Notes under the pieces: model-generated
The model's database searches: none
What the model saw: the letters and a program-made list of their open reading frames with translations, nothing else
What the model was told of the DNA's origin: nothing
Assembly: GCA_023443455.1 (NCBI GenBank)
Contig: JAEZUE010000024.1
Span: forward strand, 1-45,169
Source of the DNA: Verrucomicrobiota bacterium
Lineage (GTDB): Bacteria; Verrucomicrobiota; Verrucomicrobiia; Opitutales; Opitutaceae
Direction of reading: 5' to 3'
Length of the DNA stretch: 45,169 nt
Program-made: the position numbers and the translations under genes
Shown: positions 1 through 8,149 of the stretch, piece by piece
Layout: every line of letters begins with the position of its first letter
Position numbering within the stretch: the stretch's first letter is position 1

Positions 1-434
1 AGCCGATGGTCATGGGCTGCTACGGTATCGGCATCAGCCGCACGCTGCAGGCGGTCATCGAGCAGGCGAACGACGCCGACGGCCTGCGCTGGCCGTGGAA
101 CGTCGCCCCGTACCACGTGATCATCACGCTGCTCGACCCGAAGGTGCCGGAGATCGCCGAACTCGGGCGCAAGCTCGCCGCCGCGGCGGAGGCCGCCGGC
201 GCCGAGGTGCTCATCGACGACCGCGACGAGCGCCCGGGCGTGAAGTTCAAGGACGCCGATCTCATCGGCATCCCGGTCCGCGTCACGATCGGCGGCAAGG
301 GCCTGAAGGAAGGCGTGGTGGAGCTGAAGCTCCGCAACTCCAAGGATGTCGCCAAAGTGCCCGTCGCCGAGGCGGCGGCGAAGCTCACCGATGTCGTGCG
401 CGACTGCGCGGCCGCCGCGAATCCGACGCCATGA
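1..434 (+). CDS. proS: Prolyl-tRNA synthetase, C-terminal part (cut by window start)
   Basis: The visible 143 residues are the end of the catalytic domain (class II motif 3, MGCYGIGISR near the window edge) followed by an anticodon-binding domain with the typical alternating alpha/beta pattern (YHVIITLLDP, VLIDDRDERPGVKFKDADLIGIPVRVTIG). The enzyme charges tRNA-Pro with proline in the cytoplasm. The 5' part, including the start, lies outside the window. The stop codon overlaps the start of the next gene in an ATGA arrangement, so translation of the two is probably coupled. Assignment is secure from the motif 3 and anticodon-domain sequence. Confidence 0.95.
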   Translation, partial: PMVMGCYGIGISRTLQAVIEQANDADGLRWPWNVAPYHVIITLLDPKVPEIAELGRKLAAAAEAAGAEVLIDDRDERPGVKFKDADLIGIPVRVTIGGKGLKEGVVELKLRNSKDVAKVPVAEAAAKLTDVVRDCAAAANPTP

Positions 435-739
435 GCGTGGCCGCGCCCAAGACCGCCAAGAAGCCGTCGACGCGGAAGAAAGCCGCGCCGAAACCGACCA
501 CGCCCTGGCTGGTCGTCGTCTGCAACGACCCGGTCAACCTCATGTCGTACGTGGTGCTGGTCTTCAAACGCGTGCTCGGTTTCACCGAGGCAAAGGCGCG
601 CAAACACATGCTCGAGGTGCACAAGAAGGGCCGCTCGGTGGTCTGGACCGGCGAGCGGGAGCGGGCCGAGGCCTACGCGCACACTCTGCAGACCTGGCAA
701 CTCTCGGCCCATATCGAACGGAGCGGCGATGGAGGATAA
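431..739 (+). CDS. clpS: ATP-dependent Clp protease adaptor ClpS
   Basis: A 102-residue protein with a Lys/Pro/Ala-rich tail at residues 1-27 and then the ClpS core: WLVVVCNDPVNLMSYVVLVF (the N-D-x-x-x-M-x-x-V-V loop that binds N-degron side chains), KARKHMLEVHKKGRSVVW and a closing AHTLQTWQLSAHIE strand. ClpS docks on the N domain of ClpA/ClpC and delivers N-end-rule substrates to ClpP. The start at 431 was chosen because it overlaps the proS stop (ATGA) and gives the family's usual length; the reading frame is open further upstream but only inside proS. Its last 11 bases overlap the start of the next gene. Confidence 0.93.
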   Translation: MSVAAPKTAKKPSTRKKAAPKPTTPWLVVVCNDPVNLMSYVVLVFKRVLGFTEAKARKHMLEVHKKGRSVVWTGERERAEAYAHTLQTWQLSAHIERSGDGG

Positions 740-1199
740 ACGACTCGAACTGAAGCTGCCGGCGCCCGTCGTGGGGCCGTTGCTCGAATATCTGCTCCCG
801 CTCGCGCGCGAGACCGGGGAGGGCGCGCTCGCGTTCGAGCCGGACCTCGAGGCGATCGAGGCGGACTTCCGCGACGACTGGCGTGGCGACATCGCGAACC
901 AGAGTCAGGACGACCAGGCGCGGTTTGCCGCGATCTTCGACACCGACGAGTTCCGCAAGGAGGGCATCGCGGAGTTCGGCCCCGAGGACTGCGAGCCGCT
1001 CCTGCGCGCCGCCTCGGCGCTGCGCCTGAAGCTCCGCACCCGGAAGCTTGGCGCGCTGGCCGACTCCGCGCTCGAGGAGGGCGACATCGATCCGGCCCGC
1101 TTGAACAAGGACGAGCGCACGGCGATCACCGCCTACATGCTGCTCGCCTCGCTGCAGGAAATCCTCATCCGCCACCTCGACCCGGGCGAGTCCGAGTGA
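729..1199 (+). CDS. DUF2017-like protein following clpS
   Basis: An acidic, mostly helical 156-residue cytoplasmic protein with no signal peptide or membrane segment. The C-terminal half (ASALRLKLRTRKLG ... AYMLLASLQEILIRHL) resembles the DUF2017 proteins that sit directly after clpS in Actinobacteria, and the position here is the same: the start lies within the last 11 bases of clpS. A role with ClpS, for example in tuning N-degron delivery, is an inference from this linkage; no biochemical function is visible. Family assignment is from a remembered sequence pattern and needs a profile search. Confidence 0.6.
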   Translation: MEDKRLELKLPAPVVGPLLEYLLPLARETGEGALAFEPDLEAIEADFRDDWRGDIANQSQDDQARFAAIFDTDEFRKEGIAEFGPEDCEPLLRAASALRLKLRTRKLGALADSALEEGDIDPARLNKDERTAITAYMLLASLQEILIRHLDPGESE

Positions 1200-1248
1200 G
1201 GGGACCGGCGGGATCCCGGCCCGGCGGCCCGAAACGCGCAGGCGCATC

Positions 1249-1758
1249 ATGGAACGACTGACGTGCGACTACTGCGGCCTGCCGTTCCGCGCCCCCCGCC
1301 GTCCGCCGGCGGGCGAGAAGGCGTTCTGCTGCTCGGGCTGCGCGCTCGCGAGCCGGCTCGGCATCGAGGGGGACCGGTTCCCCGTCTCGCCGCAGCTCGT
1401 CTTCGACCTCGCGCTCGCCTTCAGTGTATTCAACCAGCTGTTGCTCGTGCTGCTCGCCGCCGCCTTGCGCCGCGACGGGCGTGGCGACGCCGCCGCGTGG
1501 TGCGTGGCGATCTCCGCCTCGCTCGGCGGCCTCTCGTACCTGGCGGCCCTGGGCTGGCAATGGCGCAGCCGCTGGCTGCGGCCGGCGGACGCCTTCCTGT
1601 ATGCGCTGCTGGCCGCGCCGGCGATCGGCGGCGCGGCCGTCGCGCTGTGGTTGGTTCGCGGCGACGCCGCATTCGTCGCCGCGGCGGCGAATCTGCTGCT
1701 CGTGCTCTGGCAGGGGCGCGGTTTCCTGCGGCGCGCCTGGGCGCGGCGCGCGAGGTAG
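1249..1758 (+). CDS. Small membrane protein with N-terminal Cys cluster (metal-ATPase-like module)
   Basis: A 169-residue protein opening with CDYCGLPF ... FCCSGC at residues 5-31, then about four hydrophobic stretches (roughly 50-67, 78-100, 109-130, 137-152) and an Arg-rich tail. The Cys cluster has the same C-x2-C ... C-x2-G-C layout as the N terminus of the copper P-type ATPase encoded next door, where it is thought to bind metal. A role in copper handling or cytochrome oxidase assembly alongside that ATPase is inferred from the shared module and adjacency. The TAG stop codon is part of the GTAG head of a REP-like hairpin. No named family is recognised with confidence. Confidence 0.7.
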   Translation: MERLTCDYCGLPFRAPRRPPAGEKAFCCSGCALASRLGIEGDRFPVSPQLVFDLALAFSVFNQLLLVLLAAALRRDGRGDAAAWCVAISASLGGLSYLAALGWQWRSRWLRPADAFLYALLAAPAIGGAAVALWLVRGDAAFVAAAANLLLVLWQGRGFLRRAWARRAR

Positions 1759-1778
1759 GGCGGGGCTTCAGCCCGCCC
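1755..1778 (+). repeat. REP-like element (GTAG + hairpin)
   Basis: GTAG at 1755-1758 is followed by a hairpin with arms GGGCGGG (1758-1764) and CCCGCCC (1772-1778). It contains the stop codon of the preceding gene. Similar GTAG-headed hairpins occur elsewhere in the window. The following stretch to about 1900 holds further GC-rich inverted segments and no gene. Confidence 0.6.
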
Positions 1779-1906
1779 GGTTTGGCGCTGCGCTCGTGTC
1801 CGGTGCGGGAGCGGCGAGGGGGCGGACTGAAGGAGAGTCCCCGCGGCCCGAGGGAGCGCTTGCGCTTCGTTCCCTTCGTTGCCTTCTGTCGGGGCGACTC
1901 CTCCTC

Positions 1907-4330
1907 GTGGCCGCCCCCGACACCCGAACCCCGAAACCCGAAACCTCCGGCATCGCCGCCACGGCGACCTGCCGCCACTGCGGCACGGCCTTCACGCCGA
2001 CCGGCGGGCATGCGGAGTTCTGCAGCCCCGGCTGCGCCGCGGTGCACGCGCGGATCGTGCACGACGGGCTGGAGCGGTTCTACGAGCTCAAGGACCACGC
2101 GGTCTCGCCGGCGGGAAGCGCGGTGTTTCAGCCGCGCGACTACAGTTGGCTCGCCGAGGCCGTGTCTGGCGCGGAGGCGGGCGCGAAGGGCACCGCCGAA
2201 CTCGTGCTCGACGTGCAGGGCATCTCGTGTGTCGGCTGTGTCTGGCTGATCGAGCGGCTCTTCCGGCGCCGGGCCGGCGCGGTGCGGATCGAGATCAACG
2301 CGACGCAGGGCCGGCTGTTCTGGCGGTGGGAGCCCGGCCGGTTCGACGCCGCAGGTTTCGCGCGCGAGCTGCAGACCTTCGGTTATCTGGTCGGCCCGGC
2401 CGGCGAGAAGCCGGGCGCGGACACGGCGCAGGGGCTGCGCCTGCGGCTCGGGCTCGCCGCGGCGTTCGCGATGAACACGATGATCTTCGCGCTGCCCTCG
2501 TACCTCGGGCTCGAGCGGAGCTCCGAGTTCTGGCCGGTCTTCGAGGGGCTGCAGGCGCTCTTCGCCACGGCCGGACTCGCCACGGGCGGCGGCTTCTTCG
2601 CGCAACGCGCGTGGGCGGCGGTGCGGCACGGTCTGATCAACCTCGACGTGCCGATCACGCTCGGCCTGGCGATCGGGTACGCCGGGTCGCTCGTCGGCTG
2701 GCTGGGCGGACACGAGCACCTCGTGTACTTCGACTTCGTCGCTGTGTTCAGTTTCCTGATGCTGGTGGGGCGTTGGACGCAGGAGACGGCGATCGAACGC
2801 AACCGCCTGCAGCTGCTCTCGCTTTCCCGCGAACCGGCGGAGGTGCTGGTGGAGGACGGCGGCGCCGTGCGGCGCGCGGTGTCGACCCTCGTCCGCGGCC
2901 GGGTCTTCCGGCTCCGCGCGGGGCAGGTGGTGCCGGTGGCGGCGCGGCTGCTCGACCGGCCGGCGACCGTGACCACCGAATGGATCAACGGGGAACCGGA
3001 GCCGCGCGAGGTCGCCGCGGGCCAGACGGTGCCGGCCGGGGCCGTCGGCGCGAGCCTGCACGAGCTCCGGCTCGAGGCGCTCGAGAACTGGAGCGAGTCC
3101 GCGTTGGCGCGACTGCTCGACACCAGCGGCGCGCGGGGCTTCCGGCACGAAGGCGCGGAGCGGGTCGTGCGCTGGTATCTCGCGGCGATCCTCGTGTTGG
3201 CCGCGGGCGGCGGGGCGGGGTGGTGGTGGTTCGCGGCGGACGGTCTGAAGGCGCTGCACGTGACGATCGCGGTCCTCGTCGCCTCCTGCCCCTGCGGCAT
3301 CGGTGTGGCGTTTCCCCTTGTCGAGGAGCTCGCGGTCGCGGCGATGCGGCGCCACGGCGTGTTCGTGCGCGAGCTCTCCTTGTTCCCGCGGTTGCGGCAC
3401 GTGCGGAAGGCGATCTTCGACAAGACCGGCACGCTCACCCTGGAGACGCCGCTCCTTGCGAATTCCGAAGCCTTGGAGGCGCTGACATCCCCGGAGCGGC
3501 TACGGCTCTGGCAACTGGTGCAGGACAACCCGCATCCCACCGCGCGCGCGTTGCAGGAGGCCCTGGCGTGGACCCAGGCCGAGCGACAAGTGGCGGGGGA
3601 TCCGCCATCCTCGACAAGGCCGGAAATCGAGGAGGTGGTCGGGCAAGGCGTGCGGCTGCGCGGCCCCGACGGGGAGTGGACGCTCGGGCGTCCGGAGTTT
3701 GGCGATCCGCGGGCCGGCGTCGCCCGGCCACAGGCCGGCGAGTCATGCTTTGTCCATGACGGGCGGGTGCTCGCGGAGTTCCGTTTCGCGGAGTCGGCCC
3801 GCAGCGATGCGCGCGCCGAGATCGCCGTGCTCCAGCGCGAGGGGCGCGCGGTGTACATCCTCAGCGGCGACCGGCCGGCGAAGGTGGCGGCATTGGCCGC
3901 GGCGCTCGGGGTGCCGGCGGAGAATGCGCTCGGGGGACTCACCCCGGAGGAGAAACGCGACTGGGTGCTGGCGCACGACGCCCGCGACACGTTGATGCTC
4001 GGCGACGGCGCGAACGACAGCCTCGCCTTCGATGCCGCGCATGCGCGCGGCACGCCGGTGATCCACCGCGGCATGCTGGAGCGGAAGTGCGACTTCTATT
4101 ACCTCGGGCGCGGCCTGCGCGGAGTGCGGCGGCTGTTCGCGGTCGCCGCGCTCCGGCGGCGCGCGCTGCGGCGGGTCTTCGTCTTCGCCGTCTGCTACAA
4201 CGCCGGCACCGTGTCGCTCGCGCTGGCGGGGCTGGTGAACCCGTTGGTGGCCGCGGTCGCGATGCCGGCGAGCGCGTTGGTCAGTCTCGCGCTCGCGACC
4301 GCGGGAATGCGCCGGGCGTGGCGGGCGTAG
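1907..4330 (+). CDS. Copper-translocating P1B-type ATPase, CcoI/FixI-like
   Basis: An 807-residue ion pump. Order of parts: Cys cluster CRHCGTAF ... FCSPGC (residues 22-46), a heavy-metal-associated domain with GISCVGCVW, transmembrane helices, the ion-binding CPC at 461-463 (SCPCGIGVAF), the phosphorylated aspartate D505 in DKTGTLT, an HP-locus (DNPHPTARAL) and the hinge GDGANDS. The double N-terminal metal module is typical of CcoI/FixI pumps that supply copper to cbb3-type cytochrome oxidase; no cco genes are in view. The GTG at 1907 was chosen because no ATG lies between the REP element and the Cys cluster; the open frame runs further upstream only through the preceding gene. CPCGIG rather than the common CPCALG is a slight oddity. 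Confidence 0.88.
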   Translation: MAAPDTRTPKPETSGIAATATCRHCGTAFTPTGGHAEFCSPGCAAVHARIVHDGLERFYELKDHAVSPAGSAVFQPRDYSWLAEAVSGAEAGAKGTAELVLDVQGISCVGCVWLIERLFRRRAGAVRIEINATQGRLFWRWEPGRFDAAGFARELQTFGYLVGPAGEKPGADTAQGLRLRLGLAAAFAMNTMIFALPSYLGLERSSEFWPVFEGLQALFATAGLATGGGFFAQRAWAAVRHGLINLDVPITLGLAIGYAGSLVGWLGGHEHLVYFDFVAVFSFLMLVGRWTQETAIERNRLQLLSLSREPAEVLVEDGGAVRRAVSTLVRGRVFRLRAGQVVPVAARLLDRPATVTTEWINGEPEPREVAAGQTVPAGAVGASLHELRLEALENWSESALARLLDTSGARGFRHEGAERVVRWYLAAILVLAAGGGAGWWWFAADGLKALHVTIAVLVASCPCGIGVAFPLVEELAVAAMRRHGVFVRELSLFPRLRHVRKAIFDKTGTLTLETPLLANSEALEALTSPERLRLWQLVQDNPHPTARALQEALAWTQAERQVAGDPPSSTRPEIEEVVGQGVRLRGPDGEWTLGRPEFGDPRAGVARPQAGESCFVHDGRVLAEFRFAESARSDARAEIAVLQREGRAVYILSGDRPAKVAALAAALGVPAENALGGLTPEEKRDWVLAHDARDTLMLGDGANDSLAFDAAHARGTPVIHRGMLERKCDFYYLGRGLRGVRRLFAVAALRRRALRRVFVFAVCYNAGTVSLALAGLVNPLVAAVAMPASALVSLALATAGMRRAWRA

Positions 4331-4339
4331 GCGGGGGAA

Positions 4340-4786
4340 TCAACGCGCCGGTAGCGGCGAGGGCAGGATCACGACAGGGCAGGGCGCGCGATGCAGCACG
4401 CCGTGGGTGGTGCTGCCGGCCAGGAGTTCATACAGGGCACCATGGCCGTGCGCGCCCATCACGATCATGGCCGCCGGCAGCCGCCGCGCCTCCTCGAGGA
4501 TGACGGCCACCGCGTGGCCTTGGGTGAACTTGGTCGTGCAGGAGAGGCCTTTGGCCTCGAGACCGCGACGCAGTTCCCCGAGCTTCCGCTCGGCCTGCTC
4601 CTGGGCGAACTCGATCTCCTTGGTGAAGGCATCCACCGGCATGTCGTAGGTCACGACATTGATCGGCGGCGCGATGGCGTGGAACAGCTCGACGGTGCCG
4701 GCGAACGCCTTGGCGAGTTCGCCGGCCTGCTCTACGACGCGGAGAGTGACCGCGGAGAAGTCGACGGGGGCGAGGATGGTCTTCAT
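4340..4786 (-). CDS. Universal stress protein, UspA family
   Basis: A 148-residue single Usp domain. It begins MKTILAPVDFSAVT, where the early Asp contacts nucleotide in the family, and ends with the ATP-binding signature MGAHGHG followed by GSTTHGVLHRAPCPVVIL, matching the G-x2-G-x9-G-S/T pattern. Such proteins bind ATP and help survival under starvation or redox stress. The ATG at 4784-4786 starts the domain exactly where the family starts; the longer open frame upstream has no homologous sequence. It converges with the copper ATPase gene, whose stop lies 9 bases away. Confidence 0.92.
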   Translation of the reverse strand: MKTILAPVDFSAVTLRVVEQAGELAKAFAGTVELFHAIAPPINVVTYDMPVDAFTKEIEFAQEQAERKLGELRRGLEAKGLSCTTKFTQGHAVAVILEEARRLPAAMIVMGAHGHGALYELLAGSTTHGVLHRAPCPVVILPSPLPAR

Positions 4787-4872
4787 GGGGCAAGCTAGCC
4801 CGTGGCCCCGGCGGCGCAACCGGGGCGGGCGCCAAACCCTCATCCAAGGCGGCGGCGGTTTGCGCGCCGGTC

Positions 4873-4904
4873 GCCGTGCCGGAGCGGAGCCGGTCCGGCA
4901 CGGC
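4873..4904. repeat. Perfect 11-bp inverted repeat
   Basis: GCCGTGCCGGA (4873-4883) and its exact reverse complement (4894-4904) surround a 10-base loop. It lies in the 274-base gap between the divergently transcribed stress protein and the secreted repeat protein, so it could act in either leader; no T-run follows on either strand, which argues against a terminator. Nothing else recognisable was seen in this gap. Confidence 0.5.
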
Positions 4905-5060
4905 GGAGGCGAAGGGGCGGGATTGCTACCGGTGGCACGATCCCGCGGGTACGTCTGTGTCGGCGTTCCCGTGGCGGCGTCATGGTTTTTAGCCACAAGT
5001 TGCAGGAGTTTGAGGTTGCTGCCCCCGCGGGCGGGTTCAGCGTCGTTGGCGCATACCCTT

Positions 5061-6131
5061 ATGGCAAACATGCGAAAACTCTCTGCGTTAGCCTTGCTAC
5101 CCCTACTCGCGGTGGGCGTGTTTGCCCAGACCGCCACGACCGACCCGGTGGGATTTGTGAAGCTCACCCAGCTTGCCGGCTCGGACACAATCGTATCAGC
5201 TCCACTCGAGCGTGCTCCTGAGTTTCGCGGTGTGGTGGCGAGCGTTTCGGGTGAGATCATCGCAGTTCAAGGCACGACCGGTTGGACGGCAGACCAGTTC
5301 CTGTACTCGCCGAGCGTGCAGCCGAAGACCTACTACGTGCGGTTCCTTTCTGGTGCGCGCGCCGGGGCCTACTTCACCGTTCTGGGCAACACGACGAGTG
5401 CGCTGACGATCGACTTGAACGGCGACTCGCTTTCGACCGTGGCTGCCGGCGACAAGTTGCAGATCACACCCTACTGGACGCTGGGGACCATTTTCCCGGC
5501 GGCGGACGCCGGGGTGTCGTTCGAGGCGAGCACGTCTACCTTATCGCGGAAAACCGAGCTTTTGTTCACCGCGCAAAATGCCTTGGGAGTGAATCTTGCG
5601 GCCTCCTCGATCTTTTACTTCTATAATTCGTCGTGGCGAAAAGTTGGAGTGGCGGTTGCATCGAGTTTCGACGACGCCGTTATCCTGCCTGATTCGTATT
5701 TTGTTGTTAGAAACAAGACGCGTCCAGGCACCCTTACTGTAGTTGGGGCAGTTTCGATGTCTCCCATCGAGATCGGTCTGACTTCGTTGGCTGCAGGACA
5801 ACAAGATAATCTCGTTGCGCTTGCTCGGCCTACAGAGGTCTCGCTCGATGATAGTGGTTTGATCACGAGCGGAGCTTTTGTTGCATCTACGTCGCCACTC
5901 TCTCGAAAAGACCAGCTGTATGTTTTCGATAACTCCGCGACAGGAACCAATAAGAGCGCAACCGCGATCTATTACTTTTATAACAATGCGTGGCGTAAAG
6001 TTGGGCAGCCTGTGACTGCGAATTTTGGCGCGGAGCAGATTTTCAAAGCTGGCACCGGAGTCATTGTTCGAAAAGCTGCGAATGGCGTAGCTAATGCCAC
6101 GAACGCCTGGCTGAATAATCCCACATACTGA
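5061..6131 (+). CDS. Secreted repeat protein, TIGR02597-like
   Basis: A 356-residue exported protein. The N terminus (MRKLSALALLPLLAVGVFAQ from the second ATG at 5070) is a signal peptide with likely cleavage after VFA. The mature part carries two similar halves: TSTLSRKTELLF ... SIFYFYNSSWRKVG ... YFVVRNK and TSPLSRKDQLYVF ... AIYYFYNNAWRKVG ... GVIVRKA, an internal duplication of about 65 residues. This pattern matches, from memory, the TIGR02597 proteins that occur as paralogs in Verrucomicrobiota; their function is unknown. Six bases separate it from a PEP-CTERM gene, so the two are likely cotranscribed and may be partners at the cell surface. From about 5560 the GC content falls clearly below that of the flanking genes. 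Confidence 0.75.
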   Translation: MANMRKLSALALLPLLAVGVFAQTATTDPVGFVKLTQLAGSDTIVSAPLERAPEFRGVVASVSGEIIAVQGTTGWTADQFLYSPSVQPKTYYVRFLSGARAGAYFTVLGNTTSALTIDLNGDSLSTVAAGDKLQITPYWTLGTIFPAADAGVSFEASTSTLSRKTELLFTAQNALGVNLAASSIFYFYNSSWRKVGVAVASSFDDAVILPDSYFVVRNKTRPGTLTVVGAVSMSPIEIGLTSLAAGQQDNLVALARPTEVSLDDSGLITSGAFVASTSPLSRKDQLYVFDNSATGTNKSATAIYYFYNNAWRKVGQPVTANFGAEQIFKAGTGVIVRKAANGVANATNAWLNNPTY

Positions 6132-6137
6132 AAACAT

Positions 6138-6764
6138 ATGAACAAGAAGCTGATTGCGCTCGTATCAGCCCCATTTCTTTCGCTGGCAGCGCAAGCGAGT
6201 GTTTCGATTAGCCTCGATTTGGGCACGCTGTACGGATCTTCGATAAGTACAGTTTTTCCTGACGGCGGATTGGTACAACTAATCGCCAGTACTAGTGGCT
6301 CCGATTTTGCGGCACCGACCGCTGGTGCTTTTGTCAGCGGTGATGACGTTATTCTTGCCTCGTTTGGGTTGGATTCTTCGCTCACCGGCCTCCCGGGAAC
6401 GACCTCGGTGGTGATTTCGGACATCAATTTCGCCGGAGATCTCGGGGCGGGAGATGCGCTGATGCTTCGTTGGTTTCCTACACTGACTGCGAGTTCGCCC
6501 ACTAGTTCATTGACCGTCGGAACCATATTTGGGCAATTCACTAGTTCCGCCCCAATTGATGTTTCCGCTGCGTGGTTTCTTCCTTCCGACGGCGCGACGT
6601 TGGGACTCCAATTCTTGACTACTTCAACCGGCGTTGGCAGCTGGGCTGATTCACAATATGCGCTGGCCACCAACACCGTTGTCCCCGAGCCCTCGACCTA
6701 TGCGGCGGTGCTGGGGGTGCTGGTGCTGGGCGTCACCGGGTATCGGCGGTTTCGCTGGAAGTAA
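6138..6764 (+). CDS. PEP-CTERM sorting domain protein
   Basis: A 208-residue exported protein: signal peptide ending near AAQA (residue 20), a Ser/Thr/Gly-rich beta-type body, and a C-terminal tail VPEPSTYAAVLGVLVLG followed by a basic YRRFRWK end. In PEP-CTERM proteins this tail is recognised by an exosortase and the protein is processed at the membrane. No exosortase gene is in the window. The body has no recognised domain. It follows the secreted repeat protein by 6 bases and is closed by a strong hairpin terminator, so the two form a small operon. Its lower GC than the surroundings suggests a different history. Confidence 0.85.
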   Translation: MNKKLIALVSAPFLSLAAQASVSISLDLGTLYGSSISTVFPDGGLVQLIASTSGSDFAAPTAGAFVSGDDVILASFGLDSSLTGLPGTTSVVISDINFAGDLGAGDALMLRWFPTLTASSPTSSLTVGTIFGQFTSSAPIDVSAAWFLPSDGATLGLQFLTTSTGVGSWADSQYALATNTVVPEPSTYAAVLGVLVLGVTGYRRFRWK

Positions 6765-6787
6765 GCGCGTCTGAGAATTTCCCGAGA

Positions 6788-6819
6788 AGCCGCGGTCTTT
6801 CCACCGCGGCTTTTTGTTT
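6788..6819 (+). terminator. Rho-independent terminator after PEP-CTERM gene
   Basis: Perfect stem AGCCGCGGT (6788-6796) and ACCGCGGCT (6803-6811) with a 6-base loop, running into TTTTTGTTTG. It ends the two-gene unit above. Confidence 0.9.
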
Positions 6820-6955
6820 GGCGAGGGGGCCAAGTGAGGTAGCCTGCCCCGCCCACCGCGACACACCGTGCGAACCAGTTGTCGAGGGGACCGAAAACCC
6901 TACGGAAGCACCCACACGGTCCGATCACATCCTGGTCCACTCGTCCCCACTGCCG

Positions 6956-8074
6956 ATGCCGAAGCTCCTCGTAATCGACGACGAAGAAAGCATGCGCCTG
7001 CTGCTTACCCGGGCGCTGGAGCGCGCGGGGTACGAGGTCGTGCAGACGGCCAGCGGCTTGGCCGGAGTTGATCTGGCGCTGGAGGAGAAGCCGGACCTCA
7101 TTCTCTGCGATGTGGGGTTGATCGACACCACGGGCTACGACGTCCTGCGGCAGCTGCGGGGCCGACCCGAGACGCAGAACATCCCGTTTGTGCTCATGAC
7201 CGGGGTGGCGGATTTGGACGGGATGCGCGAAGGCATGCGGCTCGGGGCGGACGACTACGTGCCGAAGCCGTTCGACATCCCGGAGCTGCTGGCGTTGATC
7301 ACGGCGCGCCTGCGGAAGGCCGAGGAGCTCCGGCGTGAGGCTGAGGACAAGGCGCGTCTGCTGCGCAGCCACATCAGCATGATGCTGCCCCACGAGCTGC
7401 TCACCCCGTTGTCCGGCATCATCGGCTTGGCGGACATTCTGCGGGACGATGCGGAGCGAGTCGTACCGACCGAGGTGGCCGAAATCGGTCGCGACATCCA
7501 GTCCGCCGGCGAGCGGCTGCATCGGCTGGTCCGCAACTTCCTGATCTATTCCCAACTCGAGCTGCTCTCCGTGGAGCAGGACCATGAGGTGTGGCTCCGG
7601 CAGGTGGTGCCCTGCCAAGCGCAGAAGGTGCTCGCGGAGATCGCCGAGCGGGTCGCGGAGCGGCACAACCGCCGCGAGGATCTGCGGCTGACGCCCGCGG
7701 CGGCGGAGCTCGCGGTGAGCGACCAGAACTTCTCCAAACTGGCCGAAGAGCTCATCGACAACGCGTTCAAGTTCTCCCCGGCCGGCAACCGCGTGGAGCT
7801 CCATTGTCGCGTGACCGGGGACAAATTCTGGCTGTCGGTCACCGACGAAGGCCCGGGAATTCCGGCCGAGGTCGTGACGAGCGTCCGGGCGCCGGACCAG
7901 TTCGAGCGCATCTTCGTGGAGAAACACACCTCGGGGCTGGGTCTGGCCATAGCGGTGAAGCTGACGGAGCTGCACCGGGGGCGCGTCGTCATCCAGACGC
8001 AACCGGGCACGGGCACTTCGATCCTGGTGGAGCTGCCGCTCGCAGCCGCTCCAGCCGACGCCGCGGCGGGCTGA
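6956..8074 (+). CDS. Response regulator-histidine kinase hybrid
   Basis: A 372-residue soluble signalling protein with the receiver domain first. Receiver (about 1-120): acidic pocket D8-D9, phospho-acceptor D52 (LILCDVG), MTG and PKPFD for the conserved Thr and Lys. A short helical linker leads to a dimerisation helix with H146 in LPHELLTPLSG, then an ATPase domain with N box EELIDNAFKFS, G1 DEGPGIP and G2 SGLGLAIAVKL. Such proteins receive a phosphate from another kinase or sense through the receiver and then autophosphorylate; no partner is encoded nearby. The start at 6956 gives the canonical receiver N terminus MPKLLVIDDEE; the open frame upstream is not domain-like. Confidence 0.93.
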   Translation: MPKLLVIDDEESMRLLLTRALERAGYEVVQTASGLAGVDLALEEKPDLILCDVGLIDTTGYDVLRQLRGRPETQNIPFVLMTGVADLDGMREGMRLGADDYVPKPFDIPELLALITARLRKAEELRREAEDKARLLRSHISMMLPHELLTPLSGIIGLADILRDDAERVVPTEVAEIGRDIQSAGERLHRLVRNFLIYSQLELLSVEQDHEVWLRQVVPCQAQKVLAEIAERVAERHNRREDLRLTPAAAELAVSDQNFSKLAEELIDNAFKFSPAGNRVELHCRVTGDKFWLSVTDEGPGIPAEVVTSVRAPDQFERIFVEKHTSGLGLAIAVKLTELHRGRVVIQTQPGTGTSILVELPLAAAPADAAAG

Positions 8075-8114
8075 GCACGCCCAGCGCAGTGCCGCGCGGA
8101 GGATCACTTGCGAC

Positions 8115-8142
8115 TTGTCCGTCCCCGCGGCGGGTCTAGATA
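8115..8142 (+). promoter_or_regulatory. Possible sigma-70 promoter of the FmdB-like gene
   Basis: TTGTCC (8115-8120) and TAGATA (8137-8142) are 16 bases apart. The ATG at 8150 is only 7 bases after the -10 box, so transcription from here would give a leaderless or nearly leaderless mRNA. Based on consensus match only. Confidence 0.35.
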
Positions 8143-8149
8143 GCGATCC

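Noticed and set aside
1424..1906. An earlier start for the copper ATPase
   Set aside because: It would overlap the previous gene and translate the REP element into Arg/Pro-rich sequence before the Cys cluster.
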